Shown piece by piece: positions 34,657-43,339 of a stretch of 64,000 nucleotides of DNA. The first letter of the stretch is position 1. Every line of letters begins with the position of its first letter. The notes beneath the pieces are model-generated. The model had not been told where the DNA came from. It made no database searches and saw nothing but the letters and a program-made list of their open reading frames with translations. The stretch comes from NORP240 sp965222175 (GTDB lineage Bacteria; Pseudomonadota; Gammaproteobacteria; Pseudomonadales; Pseudohongiellaceae), in assembly GCA_965222175.1 (NCBI GenBank), contig OZ244938.1, forward strand, positions 1,488,001 to 1,552,000. Direction: 5' to 3'. A program made the translations under genes and the position numbers.

Positions 34657-34684
34657 TTGTATTTTCTTCACCCTGTGGTATACA
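34657..34684 (+). promoter_or_regulatory. Possible sigma-70 promoter in the ppkA-tssA divergent region
   Basis: TTGTAT and TATACA are 16 bases apart on the plus strand, about 200 bases before tssA. The 326-base region (34560-34885) is more AT-rich than its surroundings toward tssA and holds no gene. No sigma-54 site was found in it. Confidence 0.3.
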
Positions 34685-34885
34685 GTTAAGTGAATCACCG
34701 ATTAGGAAACAGGGTCGGGTGCTCAGGGACCGGTGCGCCAGTTCTTAACGATGAAGTATCACCCTTCGTATTTCAAGAATTAAAAACCGGGCATTTGTGG
34801 CCGATCGTTATCAGCATACCTTTCCACGGGTGCTGACGAGTTGTCTTAAGCCTTCGGTTCGAACCGGGAAAAACGAATAAAAACA

Positions 34886-35935
34886 ATGGCTAGCCTAGAT
34901 TTTGACCAATTATTGTCCGAGGTATCCCCGGACAACCCCGCGGGTGAGGACCTGGAATACGATCCCGCCTTTATCGCACTGCAGAACCTCACCGCGAAAA
35001 AAAGTGAAGGGGCCATCGAGAGTCCGGAAAAAGAAACCGACCAGGTGGACTGGGGGGCGGTGCGACGGGGCGTCCTGGAACTGATGACCCGCACCCGGGA
35101 CCTGCGCCTGGCGGTGCTGCTCACCCGCTCGCTGGTGGCCTCGGAGGGCCTGAGCGGACTGGCACAGGGCCTGACACTGATCCATCAGTTGATGGACCGC
35201 TTCTGGGATTCCCTTTACCCCCTGCTCGATCACGAAGATGACGATGACCCCACCATGCGGGTCAACGTGGTCATCTCCCTGTGCGACCGCGAGGACATGC
35301 TGCAGCCGATTTCCAGGGCGTCGCTGGTGGCCATCAAGGGTTGGGGATCCTACAGTTTTGACGACGTGCGCAATGCCGGCGCACCACCGGCGGACGCCGG
35401 CGACACCGATGACGAAGAAGGTGGTGCAGGTGGCGGCGACAGCGTCGGACAGGTGCGGGCGGCATTTCTTGAATGTCCCATCGAGGACCTGAAGGCAACG
35501 GCCGATGCGCTGAGTGAATCACAGTCGCGGCTGATGGCCATCGACCAGTTGCTGATGGATAAAGTCGGCAGCTCCTTTGCTCCGGACCTGGGAGCCCTGG
35601 CCAACCGCCTGAAGGAAATCGCCGCGGTCATTAACGAGTTCCTGGAACTGCGTGGCGAAGCCACGGCGGGGCCGGGGGGCGATCAACAGGATGCCGGCGG
35701 GGCGGGGGTGGCCAGCCGCGCCGTTAGCGGCGAGATCGATTCCCGGGAATCGGCCATCAGGATGATGGACAAGATCAGTGACTACTTCCGCCGCACCGAG
35801 CCGTCAAGCCCGGTACCCTTGCTGATGCAGCGGGCCAAGCGTCTTTCTTCCATGGGGTTTCTGGAAATTGTCAAGGATATTGCCCCTGATGGCCTGCAGC
35901 AGGTGCAGAATATCAGCGGTATCGATGCCGATTAG
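34886..35935 (+). CDS. tssA: T6SS cap/baseplate protein TssA
   Basis: A 349-residue protein with the ImpA N-terminal domain (LLSEVSPDNPAGEDLEYDP … RDLRLAVLLTRSLVASEGL … MDRFWDSLYPLLD), an acidic Gly-rich linker around residue 170, and a C-terminal domain ending FFRRTEPSSPVPLLMQRA-like (the sequence has YFRRTEPSSPVPLLMQ), then LSSMGFLEIVKDIAPDGLQQV. That tail is the short-TssA type, which helps prime sheath assembly on the baseplate. It opens the second plus-strand T6SS block, divergent from ppkA. Confidence 0.93.
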   Translation: MASLDFDQLLSEVSPDNPAGEDLEYDPAFIALQNLTAKKSEGAIESPEKETDQVDWGAVRRGVLELMTRTRDLRLAVLLTRSLVASEGLSGLAQGLTLIHQLMDRFWDSLYPLLDHEDDDDPTMRVNVVISLCDREDMLQPISRASLVAIKGWGSYSFDDVRNAGAPPADAGDTDDEEGGAGGGDSVGQVRAAFLECPIEDLKATADALSESQSRLMAIDQLLMDKVGSSFAPDLGALANRLKEIAAVINEFLELRGEATAGPGGDQQDAGGAGVASRAVSGEIDSRESAIRMMDKISDYFRRTEPSSPVPLLMQRAKRLSSMGFLEIVKDIAPDGLQQVQNISGIDAD

Positions 35936-36071
35936 GCAGCGGGGGTCAAGGGACAGCAATCAGGTATTGCGCCAGCGATCAACAGGTCAGCGGTAACCGC
36001 AGTCCGGCCAGCGTAACCGGCAGGGCCGGAAATAAATTCAGACTACGCGACAGCAGCGACAGGAGCGACAA

Positions 36072-36593
36072 ATGGCAAAATCCAGCAGCCAGAAATTCAT
36101 CGGCAGAAACAGGGCACCCCGGGTACAGATCGAATACGATGTCGAGCTGTATGGTTCGGAAAAAACCATTCAGCTGCCATTTGTCATGGGAGTCATGGCG
36201 GATCTGTCGGGTAATCCGGAAGAGGATCTGCCCCCGGTGGCGGAACGCAAGGCCCTGGAAATAGACGTGGACAACTTTGATGAACGTCTCAAGGCCACCA
36301 AGCCCCGGGTGGCGTTCCAGGTGCCCAACACCCTGACCGGTGAGGGCAACCTCAGCGTCGATATCACCTTCGACAGCATGGACGATTTTTCGCCGGCGGC
36401 CGTGGCACGCAAGGTGGACGGACTCCGGGAATTGCTGGAAGCGCGAACCCAGCTGTCCAACCTGATTACCTACATGGACGGTAAAACCGGCGCGGAAGAC
36501 CTCATCGGTAAAATCATGAACGATTCGGCGCTTCTGCAGTCCCTCGCGGCAGAAAAGAAAAGTGAAGACACTGAAGCGAAGGATGAAGACTGA
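36072..36593 (+). CDS. tssB: T6SS contractile sheath small subunit TssB (VipA)
   Basis: A 173-residue protein with the family pattern NRAPRVQIEYDVELYGSEK, LPFVMGVMADLSG and FDERLKATKPRVAFQVPN, ending in the helical TssC-binding part. It pairs with TssC to form the sheath. The ATG has AGGAG six bases upstream. Length is normal, with a charged Lys/Glu/Asp tail. Confidence 0.96.
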   Translation: MAKSSSQKFIGRNRAPRVQIEYDVELYGSEKTIQLPFVMGVMADLSGNPEEDLPPVAERKALEIDVDNFDERLKATKPRVAFQVPNTLTGEGNLSVDITFDSMDDFSPAAVARKVDGLRELLEARTQLSNLITYMDGKTGAEDLIGKIMNDSALLQSLAAEKKSEDTEAKDED

Positions 36594-36636
36594 ACTGACA
36601 GTGGGACTGAGCAAACCTAGCGGGAGTTTTTAAGAT

Positions 36637-38130
36637 ATGGCTGAAAAAGAACAGAGCCCGGAGTCCGGCGCGGCGGAAGGGTTGGAAGCAAGCGAGTTTG
36701 AATCCCTGCTGCAGAAGGAATTCAAGCCCAAGTCGGAGCGCTCCAAGGAAGCGGTGGAAACCGCGGTGCAAACCCTGGCGGAACAGCTGCTGAAAGACAC
36801 GGCGGTGGTGTCTTCCGATGTCCTGGGGACCATCCAGGCACTGATCGCGGAAATCGATCAGCGCATGACGGAGCAGATCAATCTCATTCTTCATCACGAA
36901 GCGTATCGCAAGCTGGAAGGTACCTGGCGGGGACTGCACTACCTGGTGAACAACACCGAAACCGACGAGATGCTGAAGATCAGGGTCTTGAATATCCCCA
37001 AGAAGGAACTGCACAAGACGCTGAAACGCTACAAGGGCACTGCCTGGGACCAGAGTCCCATTGCCAAGAAAATTTACGAAGAGGAATACGGTCAGTTCGG
37101 TGGCGAACCCTACGGCTGCCTGGTTGGCGACTACGAATTCGACCACAGTCCCACCGATGTCGAACTGCTGGGGGAAATCGCCCAGGTTTCCGCCGCCGCC
37201 CACGCACCGTTTATCGCGGCCGCGGCACCCACCCTGATGCAGATGGACAGCTGGCAGGAACTGCCCAATCCCCGGGACCTGACCAAGATATTCCAGACCG
37301 CCGAATACGCCGGCTGGCGGTCGCTGCGGGAAGCCGAGGACTCCCGTTACATCGGCCTGACCATGCCCCGTTACCTGGCCAGGCTGCCCTACGGCGCCAG
37401 CACCGACCCGGTGGAAGAATTCAATTTCGAGGAAGACACCACCGGCTCCGATCACGAAAAATACGTGTGGTCCAATTCGGCCTTTGCCATGGCGGTGAAT
37501 GTCAATCGCGCCTTCAAGGAGTTTGGCTGGTGTTCCAGAATACGCGGGATAGAAAGCGGCGGCGCGGTGGAAGGACTGCCCACCCATACCTTTCCCACCG
37601 ACGATGGCGGCGTGGACATGAAGTGCCCCACGGAGATCGCCATCAGCGACCGGCGGGAAGCGGAGCTGGCCAAGTCCGGGCTGATGCCGCTGATCCACAA
37701 GAAGAATTCCGACTTCGCCGCCTTTATCGGTGCCGAGTCCCTGCATAAACCGGCGGAGTACCAGGATCCGGACGCCACCGCCAATGCCCGGCTGGCCGCC
37801 CGGCTGCCCTACCTGTTTGCCAGCTGCCGCTTTGCCCATTACCTGAAGTGCATCGTCCGGGACAAGGTCGGCTCCTTCAAGGAACGGGCAGACATGGAGC
37901 GCTGGCTGCAGGACTGGATCATGCAGTACGTGGACGGCGACCCCGGGGGGTCGTCCGAATCCACCAAGGCCAGGAAACCACTGGCCGCAGCGGAAGTAGT
38001 GGTGGAGGAAGTGGAAGGCAACCCCGGTTACTACTCGTCGAAGTTTTACCTGCGACCGCATTACCAGCTTGAAGGGCTTACCGTGTCCCTGCGACTGGTG
38101 TCCAAGCTGCCTTCGGACAAGGCGGCATAA
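36637..38130 (+). CDS. tssC: T6SS contractile sheath large subunit TssC (VipB)
   Basis: A 497-residue protein with the classic TssC stretches: WRGLHYLVNNTETDEMLKIR, VGDYEFDHSPTDVELLGEI, FIAAAAPTLMQMDSW, RYIGLTMPRYLARLPYG, MAVNVNRAFKEFGWCSRIRG and FCHYLK-like AHYLKCIVRDKVGSF. The C-terminal part contains the ClpV-accessible sheath domain. It follows tssB after 43 bases, the usual order. Confidence 0.97.
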   Translation: MAEKEQSPESGAAEGLEASEFESLLQKEFKPKSERSKEAVETAVQTLAEQLLKDTAVVSSDVLGTIQALIAEIDQRMTEQINLILHHEAYRKLEGTWRGLHYLVNNTETDEMLKIRVLNIPKKELHKTLKRYKGTAWDQSPIAKKIYEEEYGQFGGEPYGCLVGDYEFDHSPTDVELLGEIAQVSAAAHAPFIAAAAPTLMQMDSWQELPNPRDLTKIFQTAEYAGWRSLREAEDSRYIGLTMPRYLARLPYGASTDPVEEFNFEEDTTGSDHEKYVWSNSAFAMAVNVNRAFKEFGWCSRIRGIESGGAVEGLPTHTFPTDDGGVDMKCPTEIAISDRREAELAKSGLMPLIHKKNSDFAAFIGAESLHKPAEYQDPDATANARLAARLPYLFASCRFAHYLKCIVRDKVGSFKERADMERWLQDWIMQYVDGDPGGSSESTKARKPLAAAEVVVEEVEGNPGYYSSKFYLRPHYQLEGLTVSLRLVSKLPSDKAA

Positions 38131-38285
38131 CTGTATAAATAACCATGGTTTCACCAACGCATGGTATGCCGCGCCCGGGTTGGCTAGATTGACAGGCGTG
38201 GGAAGGGGCCTGGTACCGAGGTTTGCTAGCAGGTTTAACTGGTAAATTTAAGCGCGAATTTCAACGTAAAAAGGAGTGACAAGCA

Positions 38286-38771
38286 ATGGCTGTTGACATG
38301 TTTCTGGAATTGGATGGCATCGAGGGTGAAAGTAAGGACAGTACACACGAGAAGAAGATCGATATTCTGGCCTGGAGCTGGGGAGCGTCCCAGTCCGGTA
38401 CAACTCACATGGGTACCGGTAGCGGCGCGGGCAAGGTCAACGTGCAGGACATTTCCTTCACCCACTATGTCGATAAGTCTACCCCCAAGCTCATGCAGGC
38501 CTGCTGCAAAGGAACCCATATTCCCAAGGGCCAGTTGATCGTCAGAAAAGCTGGCGATAAACCGCTGGAATACATCCTCATCGACATGAAAGATATCATC
38601 GTGTCATCCGTTTCAACGGGGGGCAGTGGTGGCGAGGAACGCCTTACGGAGAACGTAACGCTGAATTTCGGTAAATTCAACCTGATTTACACACCGCAAA
38701 ATCCCAAAGGTGGTGCTGACGGTGAAATAGAGTGTCAGTGGGATATCCCACAAAATGTAGACAAGTTCTAG
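38286..38771 (+). CDS. hcp: T6SS inner tube protein Hcp (TssD)
   Basis: A 161-residue Hcp1-type protein: MAVDMFLELDGIEGESKDS, DILAWSWGASQSGTTHMG, VNVQDISFTHYVDKSTPKLM and the end NLIYTPQNPKGG … ECQWDIPQN. Hexamers stack into the tube inside the sheath and can carry small effectors. A strong AGGAG eight bases before the ATG suits high expression. The 155-base leader between tssC and hcp may carry its own promoter, but none is clear. Confidence 0.97.
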   Translation: MAVDMFLELDGIEGESKDSTHEKKIDILAWSWGASQSGTTHMGTGSGAGKVNVQDISFTHYVDKSTPKLMQACCKGTHIPKGQLIVRKAGDKPLEYILIDMKDIIVSSVSTGGSGGEERLTENVTLNFGKFNLIYTPQNPKGGADGEIECQWDIPQNVDKF

Positions 38772-38870
38772 CTCACTGGCCTTCAGTTTTCGGGCGCCGA
38801 CCTGGCCCTGTCATTTCTATTTCGAAATTGATGGGGCTTTGTACAGAACATTGTTGACAGTGGGGATACT

Positions 38871-39722
38871 ATGCAGGCCGAGGAAAAGCTACGGGAGGGC
38901 GATGTCGCCACGTCACTGGCACTCCTGCAGGAACAGGTCAAGGCCAAGCCTGCCGATGCCAAGCTGCGTATTTTCCTGTTTCAGCTGCTGGTGATTCAGG
39001 GTGCCTGGGGACGCGCCCTGAATCAGTTGAAAGTGATCGGGGAACTGGACGCCGGAGCCCTGGCGATGGTGCAGACCTACCGGGAAGCACTGCGCTGCGA
39101 GGCCTACCGCGCCGATGTGTTCGCCGGCAATCGCTCGCCTCACCTGTTCGGCAAACCCGAGGACTGGATGGCCCTGTGTGTCGAGGCCCTGGGTCATTTC
39201 GCTGCTGACCGACCGGATCGCGGTGCCGGGCTGACGGCCCAGGCCTACGAGCAGGCACCTGAGACACCTGGAACCCTTAACGGTGAACCATTTACCTGGA
39301 TTGCCGATGCCGACAGCCGCATCGGACCGTTTATCGAAGCGATAGTCAACGGTACCTATTACTGGGTGCCTTTCTGCAGGATCCGGGAAATCACCGTTGA
39401 AGAACCGGAAGACCTGCGGGACATGGTCTGGGCTCCCGCGCAATTCACCTGGACCAACGGCGGCCAGATGGTGGGATTGATCCCCACGCGCTATGCCGGC
39501 TCGGAAAACAGCGAAGATTCCCTGGTACTGCTGGCCCGGAAGACGGAATGGATTGACCAGGGCAGCGAGCAGTTTTACGGGCTCGGGCAACGGGTGCTGG
39601 CCACCGACGCCAAAGATTATGCGCTGCTGGAAACCCGGAAAATCATTTTCGATACCCGGGAATCGGACCCGGTTGATTTTTCAGAAGAAGGCGGACAGCC
39701 TGCTGATGAGAAAGATCGATAA
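38871..39722 (+). CDS. tagJ: T6SS accessory protein TagJ (ImpE/SciE)
   Basis: A 283-residue protein. The N-terminal TPR-like half begins AEEKLREGDVATSLALLQEQVKAKP in family style and the C-terminal half has FTWIADADSRIGPFIEAIVNG and WVPFCRIREITVEEPEDLRDMVW. TagJ binds the TssB N-terminus and is a mark of H1-type (subtype i3) systems. It sits between hcp and tssE, the same neighbourhood as in Pseudomonas aeruginosa H1. Confidence 0.92.
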   Translation: MQAEEKLREGDVATSLALLQEQVKAKPADAKLRIFLFQLLVIQGAWGRALNQLKVIGELDAGALAMVQTYREALRCEAYRADVFAGNRSPHLFGKPEDWMALCVEALGHFAADRPDRGAGLTAQAYEQAPETPGTLNGEPFTWIADADSRIGPFIEAIVNGTYYWVPFCRIREITVEEPEDLRDMVWAPAQFTWTNGGQMVGLIPTRYAGSENSEDSLVLLARKTEWIDQGSEQFYGLGQRVLATDAKDYALLETRKIIFDTRESDPVDFSEEGGQPADEKDR

Positions 39723-39735
39723 AGGACTATGATCG

Positions 39736-40377
39736 ATGGCGGAATTACAGCAACAGGAAAAACTTCAGCCGGCATTGCTGGATCGCCTCACTGACGATTC
39801 ACCTGTCGCGAAAGCTGCCCGGGCAACGGTAATCGGGACAGCGGACGCGGCGGATAATGCGCCATCCGGGCCCCGGAATCAGGCTCCGTCAGAAAGTGGA
39901 AACCCTGACCCGGTACCGGCTGACAGCGGGTCGACACGGCGTGGTCTTCCCGTGCATCAGTCCAATCCGCTGATAATCAGTTCGCGACGTCTCAAGGAAT
40001 GTGTCAAGCGGGACCTCTCCTGGTTACTCAACACCGTCAACCTCGAATCCGTGGTCGACCTGGAACCTTATCCCGCGGTGGCTGAATCGGTGCTGAATTA
40101 CGGTATGCCCGACCTTACCGGAATCACGGTGGCCAATATCGACACCAGGGCCCTGGAGCGCAAGGTGACGGAGATCATTCTTAAATACGAGCCGCGAATC
40201 ATCGAAAAGTCCCTGTCGGTGACGATCTCCAGGAAGGACGAGATGTCCAACCGGGCCATTCGCTTTGACATCGAATGTGATATCTGGGCCCGTCCGATGC
40301 CGGAACACGTGCGCTTGAATTCAGAGCTGGACCTGACAACGGGAGCCATTGCTGTCGCCGATGGCCCGTCTGGTTGA
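39736..40377 (+). CDS. tssE: T6SS baseplate protein TssE (gp25-like)
   Basis: A 213-residue protein with the gp25-like domain in its second half (LKECVKRDLSWLLNTVNLES … VLNYGMPDLTGITVANID … EPRIIEKSLSVTI). The N-terminal part begins with the usual QPALLDRLTDD but is then interrupted by about 60 low-complexity residues (Ala/Pro/Gly/Ser, 25-85) before the domain, making it longer than the usual 140-170. The insertion is probably a flexible linker. Confidence 0.93.
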   Translation: MAELQQQEKLQPALLDRLTDDSPVAKAARATVIGTADAADNAPSGPRNQAPSESGNPDPVPADSGSTRRGLPVHQSNPLIISSRRLKECVKRDLSWLLNTVNLESVVDLEPYPAVAESVLNYGMPDLTGITVANIDTRALERKVTEIILKYEPRIIEKSLSVTISRKDEMSNRAIRFDIECDIWARPMPEHVRLNSELDLTTGAIAVADGPSG

Positions 40378-40386
40378 TCGAAGCTC

Positions 40387-42267
40387 ATGGATCCAGTCCT
40401 GCTGAAATTTTATGAACGTGAACTGCAGTTCATCCGGGAAATGGGTGCGGAATATGCCCGGGAATTTCCCAAGATCGCCGGTCGCCTTGGTATCGATGAA
40501 AATATTACCTCCGACCCCTATGTTGAGCGGTTATACGAGGGATTCGCATTTCTCGCCGCCAGGATCCAGCTGCGGATCGAGGCTGAATACCCACGATTTA
40601 CCCAGAATCTGCTGAATGTCATTTATCCGCAGTACCTGTCGCAGACACCCTCCATGGCCGTCGTACAATTCGAGCCGGCAGCGGACAGCGGGTTCGAAGG
40701 TGGCGTGAAAATTCCGCGTCATACCTCCCTCAAGGCCATGGCGCCGGTGGGTGATCAGACGGCCTGTACATTCCGTACCGCCCAATCGGTTTCCCTGTGG
40801 CCATTGAAAATAAGGGAGGCTGAATACTTCAGTAACATGGGTCAGGTGTCCGACCTGGAGCTGCCAGCAGGTACCAGGGCCCGGGCCGGGCTGAAACTGT
40901 GTATTGCCACTGCCGGCGAGCAGAACGTCAATGAGATCCTGTTCGATTCATTGAGTTTTTACCTCACCGGCAGCTCCGGCAAACAGTACTCGCTGTACGA
41001 ACAGCTATTTGCGCGCAATTGTGGCGTGTTCCTCCGCGCCCGCAGCGAGACCGGTGACATTGCCCGGAGACTTCCCCGGGATGCCTTGCGTCAACAGGGC
41101 TTTGCCGATGACGAGTCGCTGTTTCCCGACGATCCACGCACGTTCAGCGGCTACCGCCTGCTGCGGGAGTACTTTGCGTTTCCGGAACGCTTTCTCTTCT
41201 TTGAAATCAACCAGCTGGGCGCAGCGGTGGAACAATGTCAGTGCCGGGAACTGGAGCTGATCGTGCTGTTTACGTCGTCGGAACCGGAGCTGGAGAAACT
41301 GATTGATAGCAAGGACTTTGCCCTGTTCTGCACCCCGGTTATCAACCTGTTTCCCAGGCGGGCGGATCGCATACGGCTGGCTGACAACGAGGTCGACTAT
41401 CACCTGGTGGTGGACAGAACGCGGCCCCAGGACTTCGAGGTATTCCAGGTGGATTCCGTCAAGGGATATGGCACCGGTGAAGATGAACAGCAGGACTTCG
41501 AACCCCTTTACCAGTACAAGGACAGTTCCAGCTTTGTCTCGCAGAAGTCGTTTTTTACCCTGCGTCGTGAGCGCCGGGTGCTGTCGTCCCGACAGCGACT
41601 GAAAGGGTCGCGATCAAACTACATCGGCAGTGAGGTTTTCGTGGCCCTGGTGGATGCCAATGAGGCACCGATACCCAGGACATTGCAGCAGCTGGAAGTA
41701 CAAACCCTGTGCACCAACCGGGATCTGCCACTGCGCATGCCTGTTGGCAAGTCGGCCAGCGACTTCGAACTGGATATCAACGCGCCGCTGGCCCGTATTG
41801 CCGTGGTGCGGGGACCCACACCACCCAAACCGTCGCTGGCTCACCAGGCCGGGGAAACGGCATGGCGCCTGATTAATCAACTGAGCCTCAGTTTTCTCTC
41901 CCTGGTGGATTATGACGAAAACGAAGGCGCGTCACGGCTGCGGGAATTGCTGTACCTCTATGCCGATCGCCATGATCCTGCCGTTGTCAAACAGATCGAA
42001 GGCGTCCATTCGATTCGGGTGGAACAGGTAATCGAGCGGATTCCCTTTGGCGGTGTCATGACCTTTGGCAAGGGCCTGAAAATAATTATCGTGTGCGAGG
42101 AATCGGCTTTTGTCGGAACCGGGATTTTCCTGCTGGGGGCGGTCCTCGATCAATTTCTGTCAAGGTACGTGTCAATCAATTCATTCACCCAGGTAGTAAT
42201 CCGTTCAGATGAGCGGGGAGATATCATGCAATGGCCAGCGAGAGCGGGGCAGAGAATGCTCGTCTGA
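40387..42267 (+). CDS. tssF: T6SS baseplate protein TssF
   Basis: A 626-residue protein with the TssF opening LLKFYERELQFIREMGAEYARE, FPKIAGRLG, VERLYEGFAFLAARIQLRIEAEYPRFT and LLNVIYPQYL, and the family end GRGLKI-like FGKGLKIIIVCEESAFVGTG … GAVLDQFLSRYVSINSFTQ. It forms the wedge with TssG and TssK. The 3' end overlaps tssG by 37 bases. Confidence 0.96.
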   Translation: MDPVLLKFYERELQFIREMGAEYAREFPKIAGRLGIDENITSDPYVERLYEGFAFLAARIQLRIEAEYPRFTQNLLNVIYPQYLSQTPSMAVVQFEPAADSGFEGGVKIPRHTSLKAMAPVGDQTACTFRTAQSVSLWPLKIREAEYFSNMGQVSDLELPAGTRARAGLKLCIATAGEQNVNEILFDSLSFYLTGSSGKQYSLYEQLFARNCGVFLRARSETGDIARRLPRDALRQQGFADDESLFPDDPRTFSGYRLLREYFAFPERFLFFEINQLGAAVEQCQCRELELIVLFTSSEPELEKLIDSKDFALFCTPVINLFPRRADRIRLADNEVDYHLVVDRTRPQDFEVFQVDSVKGYGTGEDEQQDFEPLYQYKDSSSFVSQKSFFTLRRERRVLSSRQRLKGSRSNYIGSEVFVALVDANEAPIPRTLQQLEVQTLCTNRDLPLRMPVGKSASDFELDINAPLARIAVVRGPTPPKPSLAHQAGETAWRLINQLSLSFLSLVDYDENEGASRLRELLYLYADRHDPAVVKQIEGVHSIRVEQVIERIPFGGVMTFGKGLKIIIVCEESAFVGTGIFLLGAVLDQFLSRYVSINSFTQVVIRSDERGDIMQWPARAGQRMLV

Positions 42268-43259
42268 GTCTGTATCAGAGCCTCGCTGATGAACCTTTCC
42301 GGTTCGAGTTTCTGCAGGCGCTGAGGTTGATCGAGTGTGCCAATCCCGATAAGTCCCGGATCGGCGAGTCTCAGCGCCCGGCTGACGATCCCGTGCGCCT
42401 GGGGCAGGAACCTTCCATGGCGTTTGCCCCGGCAACCATTGCTGAATTCCTGCTGCGCGATGACCGGCAGCCCCCGCGCATGAGTGTCCTGTTCATGGGA
42501 CTGTTCGGCCCCAACGGCCCATTGCCACTGCACCTGACCGAGTACGCCCGCGAACGGATTCGAAACAATGGCGATGAAGCCTTCGCCAGGTTTGCCGACC
42601 TGTTTCATCACCGGTTCCTGTCGCTTTTTTACCGCGCCTGGGCCGACGCGCAGCCAACCACCAATTTCGATCGATTGCGCGAAGACCGGTTTTCCACCAG
42701 GGTCAGCTGCCTGATCGGCGATGGCTACAATCCCGAGGAGTCACGGGATGAGCTGGATTATCTCAGGCTTAATTTCGCCGGCCGGTTTATCAACCAGACT
42801 CGTAACGCGGAAGGCATCCTGGCCATCCTGCGGGCGTATTTTGACAACCCGGTGAAACTGGAGCAGTTTGTCGGTCAGTGGCTGACCATTCCCGTGAATT
42901 CCCGCTTGCAGCTGGGTGGTGACTCGGCTGCTGGCAGCCTGGGAGTCGACAGCACCCTGGGCGGGAAGGTCTTCAGCTGCCAGCACAAGATCCGCCTGGT
43001 TTTCGGTCCCCTGGACCTGGCGGGTTTTCAGCGACTGCTGCCCGGTGGCAAGAGCCTGGGTCGCCTGATCCGCATCATGCGGCACTATATCGGCGATGAG
43101 CTGGACTGGGAACTGAAGCTGATACTGAAAGGTGAGGAGATAAAGCCGGCGTCCCTGGGGCAGTTCGGTCAGTTGGGCTGGACCAGCTGGCTGCCGTCGA
43201 GTTATCCCTCCGAGAGCTTCGATGAGCTTTACCTGGACCCGCTGCAGGAAGTTATTTGA
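42231..43259 (+). CDS. tssG: T6SS baseplate protein TssG
   Basis: A 342-residue protein with EPFRFEFLQALRLIEC near the start, VRLGQEPSMAFAPATIAEF, LFMGLFGPNGPLPLHLTEYA and RFADLFHHRFLSLFYRAWADAQP, all standard TssG stretches. The C-terminal WTSWLP motif (LGWTSWLPSS) is present. It pairs with TssF in the baseplate wedge. Translation is probably coupled to tssF by the overlap. Confidence 0.96.
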   Translation: MASESGAENARLSLYQSLADEPFRFEFLQALRLIECANPDKSRIGESQRPADDPVRLGQEPSMAFAPATIAEFLLRDDRQPPRMSVLFMGLFGPNGPLPLHLTEYARERIRNNGDEAFARFADLFHHRFLSLFYRAWADAQPTTNFDRLREDRFSTRVSCLIGDGYNPEESRDELDYLRLNFAGRFINQTRNAEGILAILRAYFDNPVKLEQFVGQWLTIPVNSRLQLGGDSAAGSLGVDSTLGGKVFSCQHKIRLVFGPLDLAGFQRLLPGGKSLGRLIRIMRHYIGDELDWELKLILKGEEIKPASLGQFGQLGWTSWLPSSYPSESFDELYLDPLQEVI

Positions 43260-43339
43260 ACGTGGATTCAGCTATACCGGCGGAAATGAAATTGTAACTA
43301 TTGAAAATGGCTGTTTGAGAAAAAGAAGGGAGTACCCGC

